DNA of 34,249 nucleotides from an uncultured Muribaculaceae bacterium (GCA_904502025.1 CAJGDJ010000021.1:1-34249), one strand, 5' to 3'; counted from the first letter of the stretch, positions 1 through 7,219 are shown. Program-made: numbers and translations. Notes: generated by a model from the letters alone, not told the origin.

Positions 1-21
1 ATTGCTCGTTTTTTCTGCTGT

Positions 22-55
22 TGATTGGCAGTTGGGACGCCCCAACTGCCAATCA
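22..55. repeat. Perfect 15-bp inverted repeat with 4-nt loop
   Basis: Bases 22-36 and 41-55 are exact reverse complements, separated by the loop acgc. The arms are GC-richer than the surrounding AT-rich DNA. No T-run follows on either strand (the plus side continues agtccttat, the minus side is A-rich), so it does not read as an intrinsic terminator. It lies about 75 bases upstream of the point where the LRR repeats of the next gene begin abruptly. It may be an interspersed palindromic element or a recombination scar. Function unknown. Confidence 0.75.
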
Positions 56-143
56 GTCCTTATAAAGTTGAATCATTGATGGTAATTTTAACATCATATT
101 TTCGCACTTCGTTTTTTAATTTATGTCTTAGCGTTCGACAGTT

Positions 144-419
144 GCACTGGCTTGACCTCGGTAACAATTCCAAATTCAGTGACTTCAATTAGTAAAATGA
201 TGTTCAGTTATTGTATCAGTTTAACATCGGTAACCATCCCTAATTCAGTAACCGAGATTGGCGAAGGAGCGTTCTATTATTGCACTGGCTTGACATCGGT
301 AACAATTCCAAATTCAGTGACTTCAATTAGTAAAATGATGTTCAGTTATTGTATCAGTTTAACATCGGTAACCATCCCTAATTCAGTAACCTCAATTGAA
401 CACGGAGCATTCTATTATT
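144..419 (+). repeat. 138-bp tandem duplication inside the LRR gene
   Basis: Bases 144-281 and 282-419 are two copies with a 138-bp period (46 residues, two LRR units). The first 110 bases of each copy differ at only one position (cctcgg versus catcgg); the last part has diverged more. This points to a recent in-frame duplication by slippage or unequal recombination. Confidence 0.85.
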
Positions 420-802
420 GCACAGGCTTGACAAATGTAACAATTCCAAATTCAGTGTCATCAATTGGAGACTTGGCGTTTTCTGCTTGCTCTGGATTGA
501 CATCAGTAAAATCACTTAATACAATTCCTCCAATGTGTGGTTGGAAGTCGTTTTATAATGCTTATGACGCAATATTATTTATTCCCGAAGGAAGTAAAGC
601 TGCATATAATACAGCCTATGAATGGAAGAATTTCACCAATATCCAAGAGTTTGCGGGCATCGACAATATTGAAGCCGATAGCAATGCCGTTGAAATCGCT
701 CGCTATGACATCAATGGTCGATTATTAAGCGTACCAACAAAAGGTGTTAATATCGTGAAATACAGCGACGGAACTACAAAAAGAGAAATAGTAAACAAGT
801 AA
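152..802 (+). CDS. BspA-like leucine-rich repeat protein, 5'-truncated fragment
   Basis: The protein is a run of about 23-residue leucine-rich repeats of the BspA/LRR_5 type (core like CTGLTSVTIPNSV). A C-terminal tail of about 45 residues follows (from about GIDNIEAD, with YDINGR and an ending rich in K/R), which resembles Bacteroidota secretion or anchoring tails. Such proteins are normally large, exported and surface-exposed. Here the first usable start is TTG at 152, in the middle of a repeat. Recognisable repeat sequence (AFDSCTGL) continues upstream in frame to about 131, then non-repeat sequence leads to a stop at 89-91. There is no signal peptide, so the copy is probably a decapitated remnant. 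It is followed by a terminator. Family call is firm; functionality is doubtful. Confidence 0.7.
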   Translation: MTSVTIPNSVTSISKMMFSYCISLTSVTIPNSVTEIGEGAFYYCTGLTSVTIPNSVTSISKMMFSYCISLTSVTIPNSVTSIEHGAFYYCTGLTNVTIPNSVSSIGDLAFSACSGLTSVKSLNTIPPMCGWKSFYNAYDAILFIPEGSKAAYNTAYEWKNFTNIQEFAGIDNIEADSNAVEIARYDINGRLLSVPTKGVNIVKYSDGTTKREIVNK

Positions 803-833
803 TCAATATAATTTCATTACTCTATTTTCTTCA

Positions 834-870
834 CAAAAAAAGCTATCGAAGTAATTCCGATAGCTTTTTT
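834..870. terminator. Bidirectional intrinsic terminator
   Basis: An 8-bp core stem (agctatcg at 841-848 with cgatagct at 858-865) is flanked by an A-run on the left and a T-run on the right, so a U-tail exists on both strands. It sits between the converging LRR fragment and the DUF5606 gene. Confidence 0.85.
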
Positions 871-894
871 ATACTTACAATTTATAATACCTAT

Positions 895-1314
895 TTATTC
901 TTCGGTTGAATCTTCAGCCGTTTCTGCAGGTTTGAATTCAGTCATTCCGGCTTCAACGAGTGCATTATACCAAGCAAAAACTTTTTTAATATCATTAGTA
1001 TAAACACGTTCATCATCAAAATCGGGCAACACGGTAGCAAAATATTCACGAATCTCTTTATCGCTTTTCATTGCTTTCACATCAACTGTTTTACCTTCAT
1101 TCTTCTCTTTGATTGATTCAAATACATCTGCCAAAGGAATATCTTCTTCCATTGTATAGATAGCAATATCACCAAGAGAAATTATTTTATCGTGAGCATA
1201 AGCAGGCATACGTTTGCCTGTTGCAATTGATTCTACAATCAACATATTTTTACCTTGGCTCACTAATTTATACAATCCGGGACGTCCTGATATTGATAAC
1301 ACTGTTTTTAACAT
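895..1314 (-). CDS. DUF5606 family protein
   Basis: A 139-residue protein starting MLKTVLSISGRPGLYKLVSQ, which I recognise as the DUF5606 family, small soluble proteins found almost only in Bacteroidota. The N-terminal half (about 1-60) is the conserved part, a compact beta-rich domain with the ISGRPGLYKL motif. The rest is charged and ends in an acidic tail (ETAEDSTEE). There is no signal peptide or membrane segment, so it is probably cytoplasmic. The biochemical function is unknown. The gene is monocistronic, has its own -7 element at 1350-1357, and ends at a bidirectional terminator. Confidence 0.8.
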   Translation of the reverse strand: MLKTVLSISGRPGLYKLVSQGKNMLIVESIATGKRMPAYAHDKIISLGDIAIYTMEEDIPLADVFESIKEKNEGKTVDVKAMKSDKEIREYFATVLPDFDDERVYTNDIKKVFAWYNALVEAGMTEFKPAETAEDSTEE

Positions 1315-1349
1315 AATCTATTTAGAATTTAATTTTTGAAATGATATTG

Positions 1350-1357
1350 CAAAAATA
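1350..1357 (-). promoter_or_regulatory. -7 promoter element for DUF5606 gene
   Basis: The minus strand reads TATTTTTG, matching the Bacteroidota -7 consensus TAnnTTTG, about 35 bases upstream of the DUF5606 start codon. I see no clear -33 TTG at the usual distance. Confidence 0.55.
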
Positions 1358-1430
1358 ATGCTTTTAATTCAATCTTCATTAAGATTATCAATATTTTCTT
1401 TTATTTCAGTTTTTAATATCAGAAATTGTG

Positions 1431-1438
1431 TAACTTTG
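1431..1438 (+). promoter_or_regulatory. -7 promoter element for DUF1599-DoxX unit
   Basis: TAACTTTG matches TAnnTTTG. It lies inside the longer reading frame that could start at TTG 1426, which supports the downstream ATG at 1471 as the true start and gives a leader of roughly 28 nt. Confidence 0.6.
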
Positions 1439-1470
1439 TAGAAGAATTTCACCCAACAACAATAATAGTT

Positions 1471-2010
1471 ATGATAGATACAAACGCCCAATTTGACGCA
1501 GCATTGAAAATATGTCGCGACCTTTATGTAAAAAAACTTCACGACTATGGTGCTGCATGGAGAATAATGCGTGCCTCATCAATTACCGATCAAATTTTCA
1601 TCAAAGCTAATCGCATTCGCTCGCTTGAAATAAAAAAAGAATCGAAAGTGGGAGAGGGGATTCTTCCCGAATTTATTGGTATTGTAAACTATGGCATCAT
1701 CGGACTTATTCAATTAATGAAAGGCCATGCTGAAACCGAAGATATGTCGGTTGAAGAAGCCATTGAACTATACGATTCACTTGTTGCCGAAACTAAAGCT
1801 TTGATGATTGCCAAAAATCACGACTATGATGAAGCTTGGCGCTCTATGAGAGTATATTCATATACCGACCTTATTCTCATGAAAATTCTTCGCACAAAGC
1901 AAATTGAAGACAACGATGGAGCAACATTAGTGTCGGAAGGCATTGATGCTAACTATAAAGATATGATAAACTATTCGGTATTTGCCATTATTAAGCTCAC
2001 CGAAAAATAA
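1471..2010 (+). CDS. DUF1599 protein with internal duplication
   Basis: A 179-residue protein made of two homologous halves. The motif LHDYGAAWRIMR followed by TDQIFIKANRIRSLE in the first half recurs as NHDYDEAWRSMR followed by TDLILMKILRTKQIE in the second. Each half ends in a NYG or NYS segment and a hydrophobic helix. The unit matches DUF1599 (Pfam: nucleotide modification associated domain 1), which in phages is linked to modified nucleotides; its role in Bacteroidota chromosomes is not established. I chose ATG 1471 because TTG 1426 overlaps the -7 element. The next gene begins 4 bases after the stop, so the two are probably co-transcribed. No signal peptide. Confidence 0.75.
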   Translation: MIDTNAQFDAALKICRDLYVKKLHDYGAAWRIMRASSITDQIFIKANRIRSLEIKKESKVGEGILPEFIGIVNYGIIGLIQLMKGHAETEDMSVEEAIELYDSLVAETKALMIAKNHDYDEAWRSMRVYSYTDLILMKILRTKQIEDNDGATLVSEGIDANYKDMINYSVFAIIKLTEK

Positions 2011-2014
2011 CAGA

Positions 2015-3331
2015 ATGAGCAAAATCTCCCCAATAAATAACAAGTTATTGCCATATATTGTATGGACATTACGCATTATTATTGGAGCTACATTTATTAT
2101 CTCGGGATTGACCAAGATGATAGATGTGTGGGGATTTACTTACAAAATTGAACAATATCTCAACGTTTGGGGGTGGGATATAACCCGTCAACTCGTCGTT
2201 TTTACGGCAATAACATTATCTGCCATTGAATTTGTTGTTGGTATTCTTCTCGCAACCGGAAGTTATCGTCGCACTTCAACATGGTTTGCATCAGTAATCA
2301 TGCTGATAATGCTACCATTAAGTGCATACATTATGATTGCTAATCCTGTTGATGATTGTGGTTGCTTTGGTGATTTTTGGAAAATCTCAAATGTTTCAAC
2401 CTTTTTGAAAAATATTTTTATTTCATTGGGGCTTATTTATTTATTGAAGTATAACACCACTACAAAAGGGATTTTTTACTCCAATATTCAATGGCTGGTT
2501 GGTTGTTTTAGCTATATCTACATCTTAATTATTGGATTTATTGGCTACAATGTCCAACCGTTGATTGACTTCCGTCCTTATAAAGTGGGAACTTCATTAG
2601 CAAACAACTCCGAACCGGTTCAAGACGCAGAATATAGCTTTATATATGCAAAAGACGGAATTGAGAAAGAATTTGACATCAACAATCTACCCGATAGCAC
2701 TTGGACTTTTATAACACGCATTGATAAATCTGAGTCAACAAAAAGCGACATCAAAGACTATAACAACAACCAATTTTCAATATTCTCACTTGACAATGAA
2801 GATGTTACCAACGATGTCATATCTACAACCAACGACCAAGTGATTCTTCTTATCCCCGAAATTAAATACGCCGATATTTCACATTCATTCCTCATCAATG
2901 AAATGAATAAATATATAATCGGACAAGGTGGAGAATTAATCGGAATTTTTGCAGCAAATGAGGTTGGGAAAATCGACCGTTGGGCAAATATTTCGCTTGC
3001 TCAATGGCCAAGATATATAGCTGAGGACTCTGCTATAAAAGAACTTGCAAGAGGAAAAATGTCGGTAGTATATCTTAAGAATGGTATTATTCAATGGAAA
3101 CGAACATTATCTTCAATTCCCTCCAACATTTTCGAAACATCAAAAGATAGTGATATATTAGCAACACTATCGCCCAATAATAAATCTATGTTTTGGGCAA
3201 TAACCACTGGCTATTTAGCATCTTTATTTGTTATTTTTATTATAAACCTCGTTATTATTGCAGTTATACAATATTTTTCTCGCAAAAACGAAAAAAAGAA
3301 TGTAACTTTGCAAAATAAAAATTTAGCTTGA
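2015..3331 (+). CDS. DoxX/MauE-like integral membrane protein
   Basis: A 438-residue protein starting MSKISPINNK. About four hydrophobic segments lie in the first 150 residues. Between them is the motif VDDCGCFGDFW, the conserved CGCFG of the DoxX/MauE fold, whose relatives work in quinone-linked or disulfide redox chemistry. A fifth segment (about 160-180) leads to a periplasmic-looking region of about 220 residues with no recognisable catalytic motif, and a last membrane helix (about 405-425) precedes a basic tail. The frame extends 33 bases further upstream, but that start lies inside the preceding gene, so ATG 2015 is preferred. The gene sits between DUF1599 and tpiA, an arrangement I recall as common in Bacteroidales. 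Exact function unknown. Confidence 0.75.
   Translation: MSKISPINNKLLPYIVWTLRIIIGATFIISGLTKMIDVWGFTYKIEQYLNVWGWDITRQLVVFTAITLSAIEFVVGILLATGSYRRTSTWFASVIMLIMLPLSAYIMIANPVDDCGCFGDFWKISNVSTFLKNIFISLGLIYLLKYNTTTKGIFYSNIQWLVGCFSYIYILIIGFIGYNVQPLIDFRPYKVGTSLANNSEPVQDAEYSFIYAKDGIEKEFDINNLPDSTWTFITRIDKSESTKSDIKDYNNNQFSIFSLDNEDVTNDVISTTNDQVILLIPEIKYADISHSFLINEMNKYIIGQGGELIGIFAANEVGKIDRWANISLAQWPRYIAEDSAIKELARGKMSVVYLKNGIIQWKRTLSSIPSNIFETSKDSDILATLSPNNKSMFWAITTGYLASLFVIFIINLVIIAVIQYFSRKNEKKNVTLQNKNLA
3303..3310 (+). promoter_or_regulatory. -7 promoter element for tpiA
   Basis: TAACTTTG lies within the last codons of the DoxX-like gene, about 58 bases before the tpiA start. It would give tpiA a strong promoter of its own, as expected for a highly expressed glycolytic gene. 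No clear -33 TTG. Confidence 0.55.
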
Positions 3332-3368
3332 ATTAATCAATTAATTTATACACATAAATCTACAAAAA

Positions 3369-4124
3369 ATGAGAAAGAATATTGTTGCCGGCAACTGGAA
3401 AATGAACACCACTCTTCAAGAAGGTGTTGCTCTTGCCAAAGGTGTTAATGAAGCACTTAAAAATGTAACTGCTAATTGTGATGTAATTATTGGTGTTCCT
3501 TTCACTCACCTTGCTTCTATCAACGAAGTTATTGATTCAACCAAACTCGGTCTTGCTGCTGAAAACTGTGCTGACCACAAATCTGGTGCATACACTGGCG
3601 AAGTTTCTGCTCCTATGGTTGCTTCAACTGGTGCTAAATATGTTATCCTCGGACACTCTGAACGTCGCCAATATTATGGTGAAACTGCCGAAATACTCAA
3701 AACAAAAGTAAACCTCGCTCTCGAAAACAACCTCACTCCAATTTTCTGTATTGGTGAAGTTCTTGAAGAACGTGAAAATGGTACTTACTTTGATGTTGTA
3801 AAAGCTCAAATCGAAGATTCTCTTTTTGAACTTTCAGCTGAAGACTTTGGTAAAATCGTTCTTGCTTACGAACCTGTTTGGGCTATCGGCACTGGAAAAA
3901 CTGCTACTGCTGACCAAGCCGAAGAAATCCACGCATTCATTCGCGAAGTTCTTGTTGCTAAATATGGCGAAGAAGTAGCTAACAACACTTCAATCCTTTA
4001 TGGTGGTAGCTGCAAGCCTTCAAATGCTGCTGAGCTTTTCGCAAAGCCTAATGTTGATGGTGGTCTTATCGGTGGTGCAGCTCTTGAAGTTGAATCATTT
4101 ATGGGCATCGTAACTGCATTCTAA
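3369..4124 (+). CDS. tpiA: Triosephosphate isomerase
   Basis: Interconverts dihydroxyacetone phosphate and glyceraldehyde 3-phosphate in glycolysis and gluconeogenesis, in the cytoplasm. The 251-residue length is normal for a single TIM barrel. Catalytic residues are visible: Lys11 in NWKMN, His96 in LGHSERR, Glu168 in AYEPVWAIGTG (start of the flexible loop), and the phosphate-binding YGGS and GGLIGGAAL segments near the end. Codon use is biased toward a small set (gaa, aac, ctt, gct), typical of a highly expressed gene. A promoter lies inside the upstream gene and a long hairpin follows. Confidence 0.97.
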   Translation: MRKNIVAGNWKMNTTLQEGVALAKGVNEALKNVTANCDVIIGVPFTHLASINEVIDSTKLGLAAENCADHKSGAYTGEVSAPMVASTGAKYVILGHSERRQYYGETAEILKTKVNLALENNLTPIFCIGEVLEERENGTYFDVVKAQIEDSLFELSAEDFGKIVLAYEPVWAIGTGKTATADQAEEIHAFIREVLVAKYGEEVANNTSILYGGSCKPSNAAELFAKPNVDGGLIGGAALEVESFMGIVTAF

Positions 4125-4141
4125 TAAACTTTTTCAAGTTA

Positions 4142-4190
4142 TATAACTAAGGCTACAAAAATTTTTATTATTTTTGTAGCCTTAGTTATA
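4142..4190 (+). terminator. 21-bp perfect hairpin after tpiA
   Basis: Bases 4142-4162 and 4170-4190 are perfect reverse complements with a 7-nt T-rich loop. The GC part (ggctac/gtagcc) sits mid-stem and the upper stem is A5/T5. There is no U-run after the full stem, so termination may use only part of the structure. The right arm also carries the -7 element of the next gene. Confidence 0.7.
4169..4176 (+). promoter_or_regulatory. -7 element for SPOR-folE unit, within the tpiA hairpin
   Basis: TATTTTTG matches TAnnTTTG and lies in the loop/right arm of the tpiA hairpin, about 29 bases before the SPOR gene start. No clear -33 TTG is visible, so this is a candidate. Confidence 0.45.
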
Positions 4191-4204
4191 AACTTCATTT
4201 CAGA

Positions 4205-4693
4205 ATGATACGATTTAAGAACATATTAATCATTACTACAATTTTATTCTCGGCAAATAATATCTTTGCCGACGAATTGAATAATGATTCTATTTCTATT
4301 GTAAATCGCATAAATGCCGATTCCTCTTCGACAATAAAATTCATTCAACCCGAGGGATTAAATTGCCGTATCCTTGACATTGAAGAAGAAGATTCTGAAT
4401 CTCAAAAAGAAAAAATAAAAACCCATATATCTGTAGGTAAACAAATCAGCTATCGCATTTTAGCATTCAATAAAGCAAATCAGCGTGAAAAAGCATTAAC
4501 ATTATCACAACAAATTAATGCTCGATTCCCACAGTATGGAGCAAAAGTATCTTCTAATCTTCCTTATTGGCAAGTGTGGGTAGGTACATTCTTTAATGAA
4601 GAAGATGCTATAAAAGCAAAAAATGAGTTACGACGAGCATTCCCTGGCGAAAGCATGTCTATACGTAAAAAGAATTTAGTTGTAACTCGATAA
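4205..4693 (+). CDS. SPOR domain protein with signal peptide
   Basis: A 162-residue protein. Residues 1-22 form a signal peptide (short basic start, hydrophobic IITTILFSANNIFA, cleavage probably near FA-DE). The middle (about 25-90) is polar with no family match. The C-terminal 70 residues (from about ISYRILAF) have the SPOR pattern: a first strand, a helix with REKALTLSQQINARFP, then YWQVWVGTFFNEEDAIKAKNELRRAFP. SPOR domains bind denuded peptidoglycan glycan strands, often at division sites, so a periplasmic wall-associated role is likely. folE starts 15 bases downstream, so the two are probably co-transcribed. Confidence 0.8.
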   Translation: MIRFKNILIITTILFSANNIFADELNNDSISIVNRINADSSSTIKFIQPEGLNCRILDIEEEDSESQKEKIKTHISVGKQISYRILAFNKANQREKALTLSQQINARFPQYGAKVSSNLPYWQVWVGTFFNEEDAIKAKNELRRAFPGESMSIRKKNLVVTR

Positions 4694-4708
4694 ACTCGAT
4701 TAAAAAAT

Positions 4709-5296
4709 ATGATGAATCACGTAAAAGATAGTAATGAGACAGTTGAAAAAATCGCAGCTCATTTTGAAGAAATCATAAAACTACTTGGTGAAGACACATC
4801 AAGAGAGGGTTTATTAAAAACTCCGATAAGAGCGGCCAAAGCCCTTTATAAATCCACGAAAGGATATCGTGCCGATGCAATTGAAATTGCCCAACAAGCA
4901 ATTTTCGAGCATGCGGGGTCTAAAATGATTATCGTAAAAGATATTGAATTCTATTCATTTTGTGAGCATCATATACTCCCATTCTTTGGTAGAATATCTA
5001 TTGGCTATATACCTAATGGCAAAATGATTGGATTGAGCAAACTCGCTCGAATTGTAAATGTATATGCTCAACGCTTGCAAGTTCAAGAACGTTTAACTGC
5101 CGAAGTTTGCCAATCGGTTGCTAAGGTTCTCAATGCAAAAGGGGTTATCGTCGTTTGCAATGCTCAGCACTTATGTATGAAAATGCGTGGCGTTGAAAAA
5201 CAAGATTCATCAACAACAACTATCGACTATATCGGAGATTTTGAAAGCTCTATCGATTTGAGAAATGAATTTTTTGAATCGCTTAAATATTCCTAA
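4709..5296 (+). CDS. folE: GTP cyclohydrolase I
   Basis: Converts GTP to 7,8-dihydroneopterin triphosphate and formate, the first step of tetrahydrofolate synthesis (also the entry to queuosine-type pathways). Zinc ligands are visible as Cys85 and His88 in FCEHHILPF and Cys156 in QHLCMKMRG. Their 3- and 68-residue spacings equal those of the E. coli enzyme (C110, H113, C181). Length 195 is slightly short because of a brief N-terminal arm. The start is ATG 4709 or the adjacent ATG 4712. Cytoplasmic, toroidal decamer in the known family. It follows the SPOR gene and ends at a bidirectional terminator. Confidence 0.96.
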   Translation: MMNHVKDSNETVEKIAAHFEEIIKLLGEDTSREGLLKTPIRAAKALYKSTKGYRADAIEIAQQAIFEHAGSKMIIVKDIEFYSFCEHHILPFFGRISIGYIPNGKMIGLSKLARIVNVYAQRLQVQERLTAEVCQSVAKVLNAKGVIVVCNAQHLCMKMRGVEKQDSSTTTIDYIGDFESSIDLRNEFFESLKYS

Positions 5297-5323
5297 TTGA
5301 GCTATAAAATACACTTAAATAAC

Positions 5324-5348
5324 AAAAAGGAGCTATATGCTCCTTTTT
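5324..5348. terminator. Bidirectional terminator between folE and S4 gene
   Basis: Ten-bp arms aaaaaggagc (5324-5333) and gctccttttt (5339-5348) with loop tatat, giving a U-run on both strands. The right end touches the stop codon of the minus-strand S4 gene. Confidence 0.85.
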
Positions 5349-5794
5349 TATTCATCATCTTCGTCAAAATCATCAAAATCAAAATCCCAACCATAGTCCA
5401 TTGCTTCTTGTGTAAACTTTGCAAGCTCTCGACCTTCTCGTTTAGTTGGACGACCAAGTCCCTTTCTTCGGTCAATAAAACCTGATATTTTTACAACTTC
5501 AAGTAAGTCATATTGCGATTGAGGTGTTATATTATCCATGTATTCAGGCACTAATTTTGCACCCAATCTATTTTCAGTCAAAGCCTTTACTCGAAAAGAA
5601 TATGTTATAGGCGATTTCCTTACATTTATAATGTCATCAATCTTTATCATTCTCGATGGCTTTGCAATTACTCCAAAATCAACATTACCAACAGTTACTC
5701 GACCTTTTTTACATGCATCAGTAGCAATTGTGCGTGTTTTGAATATTCGCATAGCCCATAGCCATTTGTCAATCCTCACTTCCGACTTTGCCAT
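5348..5794 (-). CDS. S4-domain RNA-binding protein (Hsp15/RqcP-like)
   Basis: A 148-residue protein. Residues about 6-70 form an S4 RNA-binding domain (VRIDKWLWAMRIFKTRT, then ACKKGRVTVGN). The basic stretch DRRKGLGRPTKREGRE (about 108-123) and the very acidic tail (DFDFDDFDEDDE) are usual in this subfamily. The family includes Hsp15 and RqcP, which bind peptidyl-tRNA stuck on the 50S subunit. Its position directly behind peptidyl-tRNA hydrolase (6-base gap) and ribosomal protein L25 fits a ribosome-rescue role, but the exact function is inferred. Last gene of the rplY-pth operon. Confidence 0.85.
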   Translation of the reverse strand: MAKSEVRIDKWLWAMRIFKTRTIATDACKKGRVTVGNVDFGVIAKPSRMIKIDDIINVRKSPITYSFRVKALTENRLGAKLVPEYMDNITPQSQYDLLEVVKISGFIDRRKGLGRPTKREGRELAKFTQEAMDYGWDFDFDDFDEDDE

Positions 5795-5800
5795 ATCTTT

Positions 5801-6364
5801 CTACTTATTATTATAAGCATTCATTGCATTATTCAATCCGGCAAGACAAAAAGTTTTCATTGCATCAATAGCAACATCTAATCGCGTGGGCAATTTTTGA
5901 CGTTCATCTAAAGTAAAGTTTCCCAACACATAGTCAACCTGACAACCACGAGGAAAGTCATTGCCAATACCAAATCTCAAACGAGGATATGCTTCTGAAC
6001 CAAGCATTTGTGCTATATTTTTCAATCCATTATGCCCGGCATCACTACCTCGACCCTTTAAGCGAATTGCTCCAAACGGCAAAGCAATATCATCAACCAA
6101 CACAAGAATGTGGTCAGTGGGAATATTTTCTTTATCCTTCCAATAACGAACAGCATTTCCGCTGAGATTCATATATGTTGATGGCTTTAACAGCACTAAT
6201 TGCTTGTTTTTAACCCTCACTCGAGCCACATCTCCATATCGTTCAGTAGAAAAAGAAATATTGGACGCCTCGGCAAAGGCATCCAATATCTTAAATCCTA
6301 TGTTGTGGCGGGTATCGCGATATTCGTCTCCGATATTGCCTAAACCCACTATCAAATACTTCAT
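5801..6364 (-). CDS. pth: Peptidyl-tRNA hydrolase
   Basis: Cleaves the ester bond of peptidyl-tRNAs dropped by ribosomes, recycling tRNA. At 187 residues it has the usual bacterial length. Visible motifs: Asn10 in LGNIGDEY, catalytic His20 in RDTRHNIGF, MNLSG (substrate-binding Asn), the aspartate of LVLVDDIALP, and GSDAGHNGLK. Cytoplasmic monomer. It lies 24 bases after rplY and 6 bases before the S4 gene, all on the minus strand. The rplY-pth pairing is widespread in bacteria. Confidence 0.97.
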   Translation of the reverse strand: MKYLIVGLGNIGDEYRDTRHNIGFKILDAFAEASNISFSTERYGDVARVRVKNKQLVLLKPSTYMNLSGNAVRYWKDKENIPTDHILVLVDDIALPFGAIRLKGRGSDAGHNGLKNIAQMLGSEAYPRLRFGIGNDFPRGCQVDYVLGNFTLDERQKLPTRLDVAIDAMKTFCLAGLNNAMNAYNNK

Positions 6365-6388
6365 AGGGCTAAAAAAGTACTTTTATGA

Positions 6389-7048
6389 TTACTTCTTAGC
6401 AGCGGCAGCAGCAGCGGCAGCACCACGAGCGGCACGAGTGAGTTGAACCGCACAAACAACTGCATTTTTAGCGTTAACCAATTCAAGACCTTCGAAGTTA
6501 AGTTCTCCAACTTGAAGTGATTTACCAAGACCTAAAGAATCTACATTAATTACAAGACGTTCAGGAATTGCAGTGTAAATAGCTTTAACTTTAAGTTTCT
6601 TCATTGAAAGAGTCAATTTACCACCGGCTTTTACACCTTCTGCGTGACCTTCAAGTTTAACAGGAACTTCAATCACAACTGGTTTCTTGTCATTTACTTC
6701 AAGAAAATCCAAGTGAAGAATAGTGTCTTTTACTGGATGAAATTGAATATCTTTCAATACAGCCATTTTCTTTTCGCCATTCAAAGAAAGTTCAACTGCG
6801 AAAATTTCTGGAGTATAGATAAGTTTGCGAACTGCTTCGTTAGATACTACAATATCAGTAGTGATAAGACCTTTGCCATTACCAATTTCTACTACTTTTT
6901 CGCCTGCTTTAAGAGTTCCTGCATAAGGAAGATCTACTAATTCGCCTCCATTAAGAACTGCAGGAATGTTTTGTGAACCACGAAGAGCTTTTGCTGCTTT
7001 TTTACCAAGATCGGTACGAGGAGTTGCCTCTAATTGAAATACTTTCAT
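6389..7048 (-). CDS. rplY: 50S ribosomal protein L25 (Ctc form)
   Basis: A 219-residue L25/TL5/Ctc-type protein that binds 5S rRNA in the 50S subunit. The N-terminal L25 domain (about 1-92) starts FQLEATPRTDLGKKAAKALR and contains DIQFHPVKDTILHLDFLEV. The second, beta-rich domain (about 95-200) is the Ctc extension. The protein ends in an alanine run (AARGAAAAAAAAKK) encoded by low-complexity gcn codons at about 6393-6440. It is the first gene of rplY-pth-S4, with a full promoter at 7128-7158. Confidence 0.95.
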   Translation of the reverse strand: MKVFQLEATPRTDLGKKAAKALRGSQNIPAVLNGGELVDLPYAGTLKAGEKVVEIGNGKGLITTDIVVSNEAVRKLIYTPEIFAVELSLNGEKKMAVLKDIQFHPVKDTILHLDFLEVNDKKPVVIEVPVKLEGHAEGVKAGGKLTLSMKKLKVKAIYTAIPERLVINVDSLGLGKSLQVGELNFEGLELVNAKNAVVCAVQLTRAARGAAAAAAAAKK

Positions 7049-7127
7049 TGTTTAATTTAATTTAATGTGTTACTAAAAATTAAGTTGCTCCTTAATTTCC
7101 CATCACACGGGATGCTAAAAAGCGGTG

Positions 7128-7158
7128 CAAATTTACTACTTTTTTTTCATTTATGCAA
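7128..7158 (-). promoter_or_regulatory. -33/-7 promoter of the rplY-pth-S4 operon
   Basis: On the minus strand, TTG (7156-7158) and TAAATTTG (7128-7135) are 20 bases apart, a full Bacteroidota housekeeping promoter. The resulting rplY leader is about 70-75 nt. I see only short, weak hairpins in it. Confidence 0.8.
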
Positions 7159-7166
7159 CCTCCATT

Positions 7167-7210
7167 CATTATAGCCAAATATTTTACACAAATATTTTAC
7201 ACCATTATAG
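7167..7210. repeat. Nested direct repeats between rplY and glycosyltransferase
   Basis: The 13-mer caaatattttaca is repeated exactly in tandem (7176-7188, 7189-7201). This pair is bracketed by two copies of cattatag (7167-7174 and 7203-7210). The cluster sits between the end of the minus-strand glycosyltransferase and the -33 of the rplY promoter. Function unknown. Confidence 0.7.
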
Positions 7211-7219
7211 TCATTTTAC

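Noticed and set aside
22..55. Intrinsic terminator at the left edge
   Set aside because: The stem is strong but no T-run follows on either strand.
1426..1470. N-terminal extension of the DUF1599 protein from TTG 1426
   Set aside because: The extension covers the -7 element TAACTTTG and would start before the predicted transcript; ATG 1471 begins at the conserved part.
1982..2014. 11-residue N-terminal extension of the DoxX-like protein
   Set aside because: It lies inside the 3' end of the preceding gene; ATG 2015 gives a normal 4-base gap and a typical membrane-protein start.
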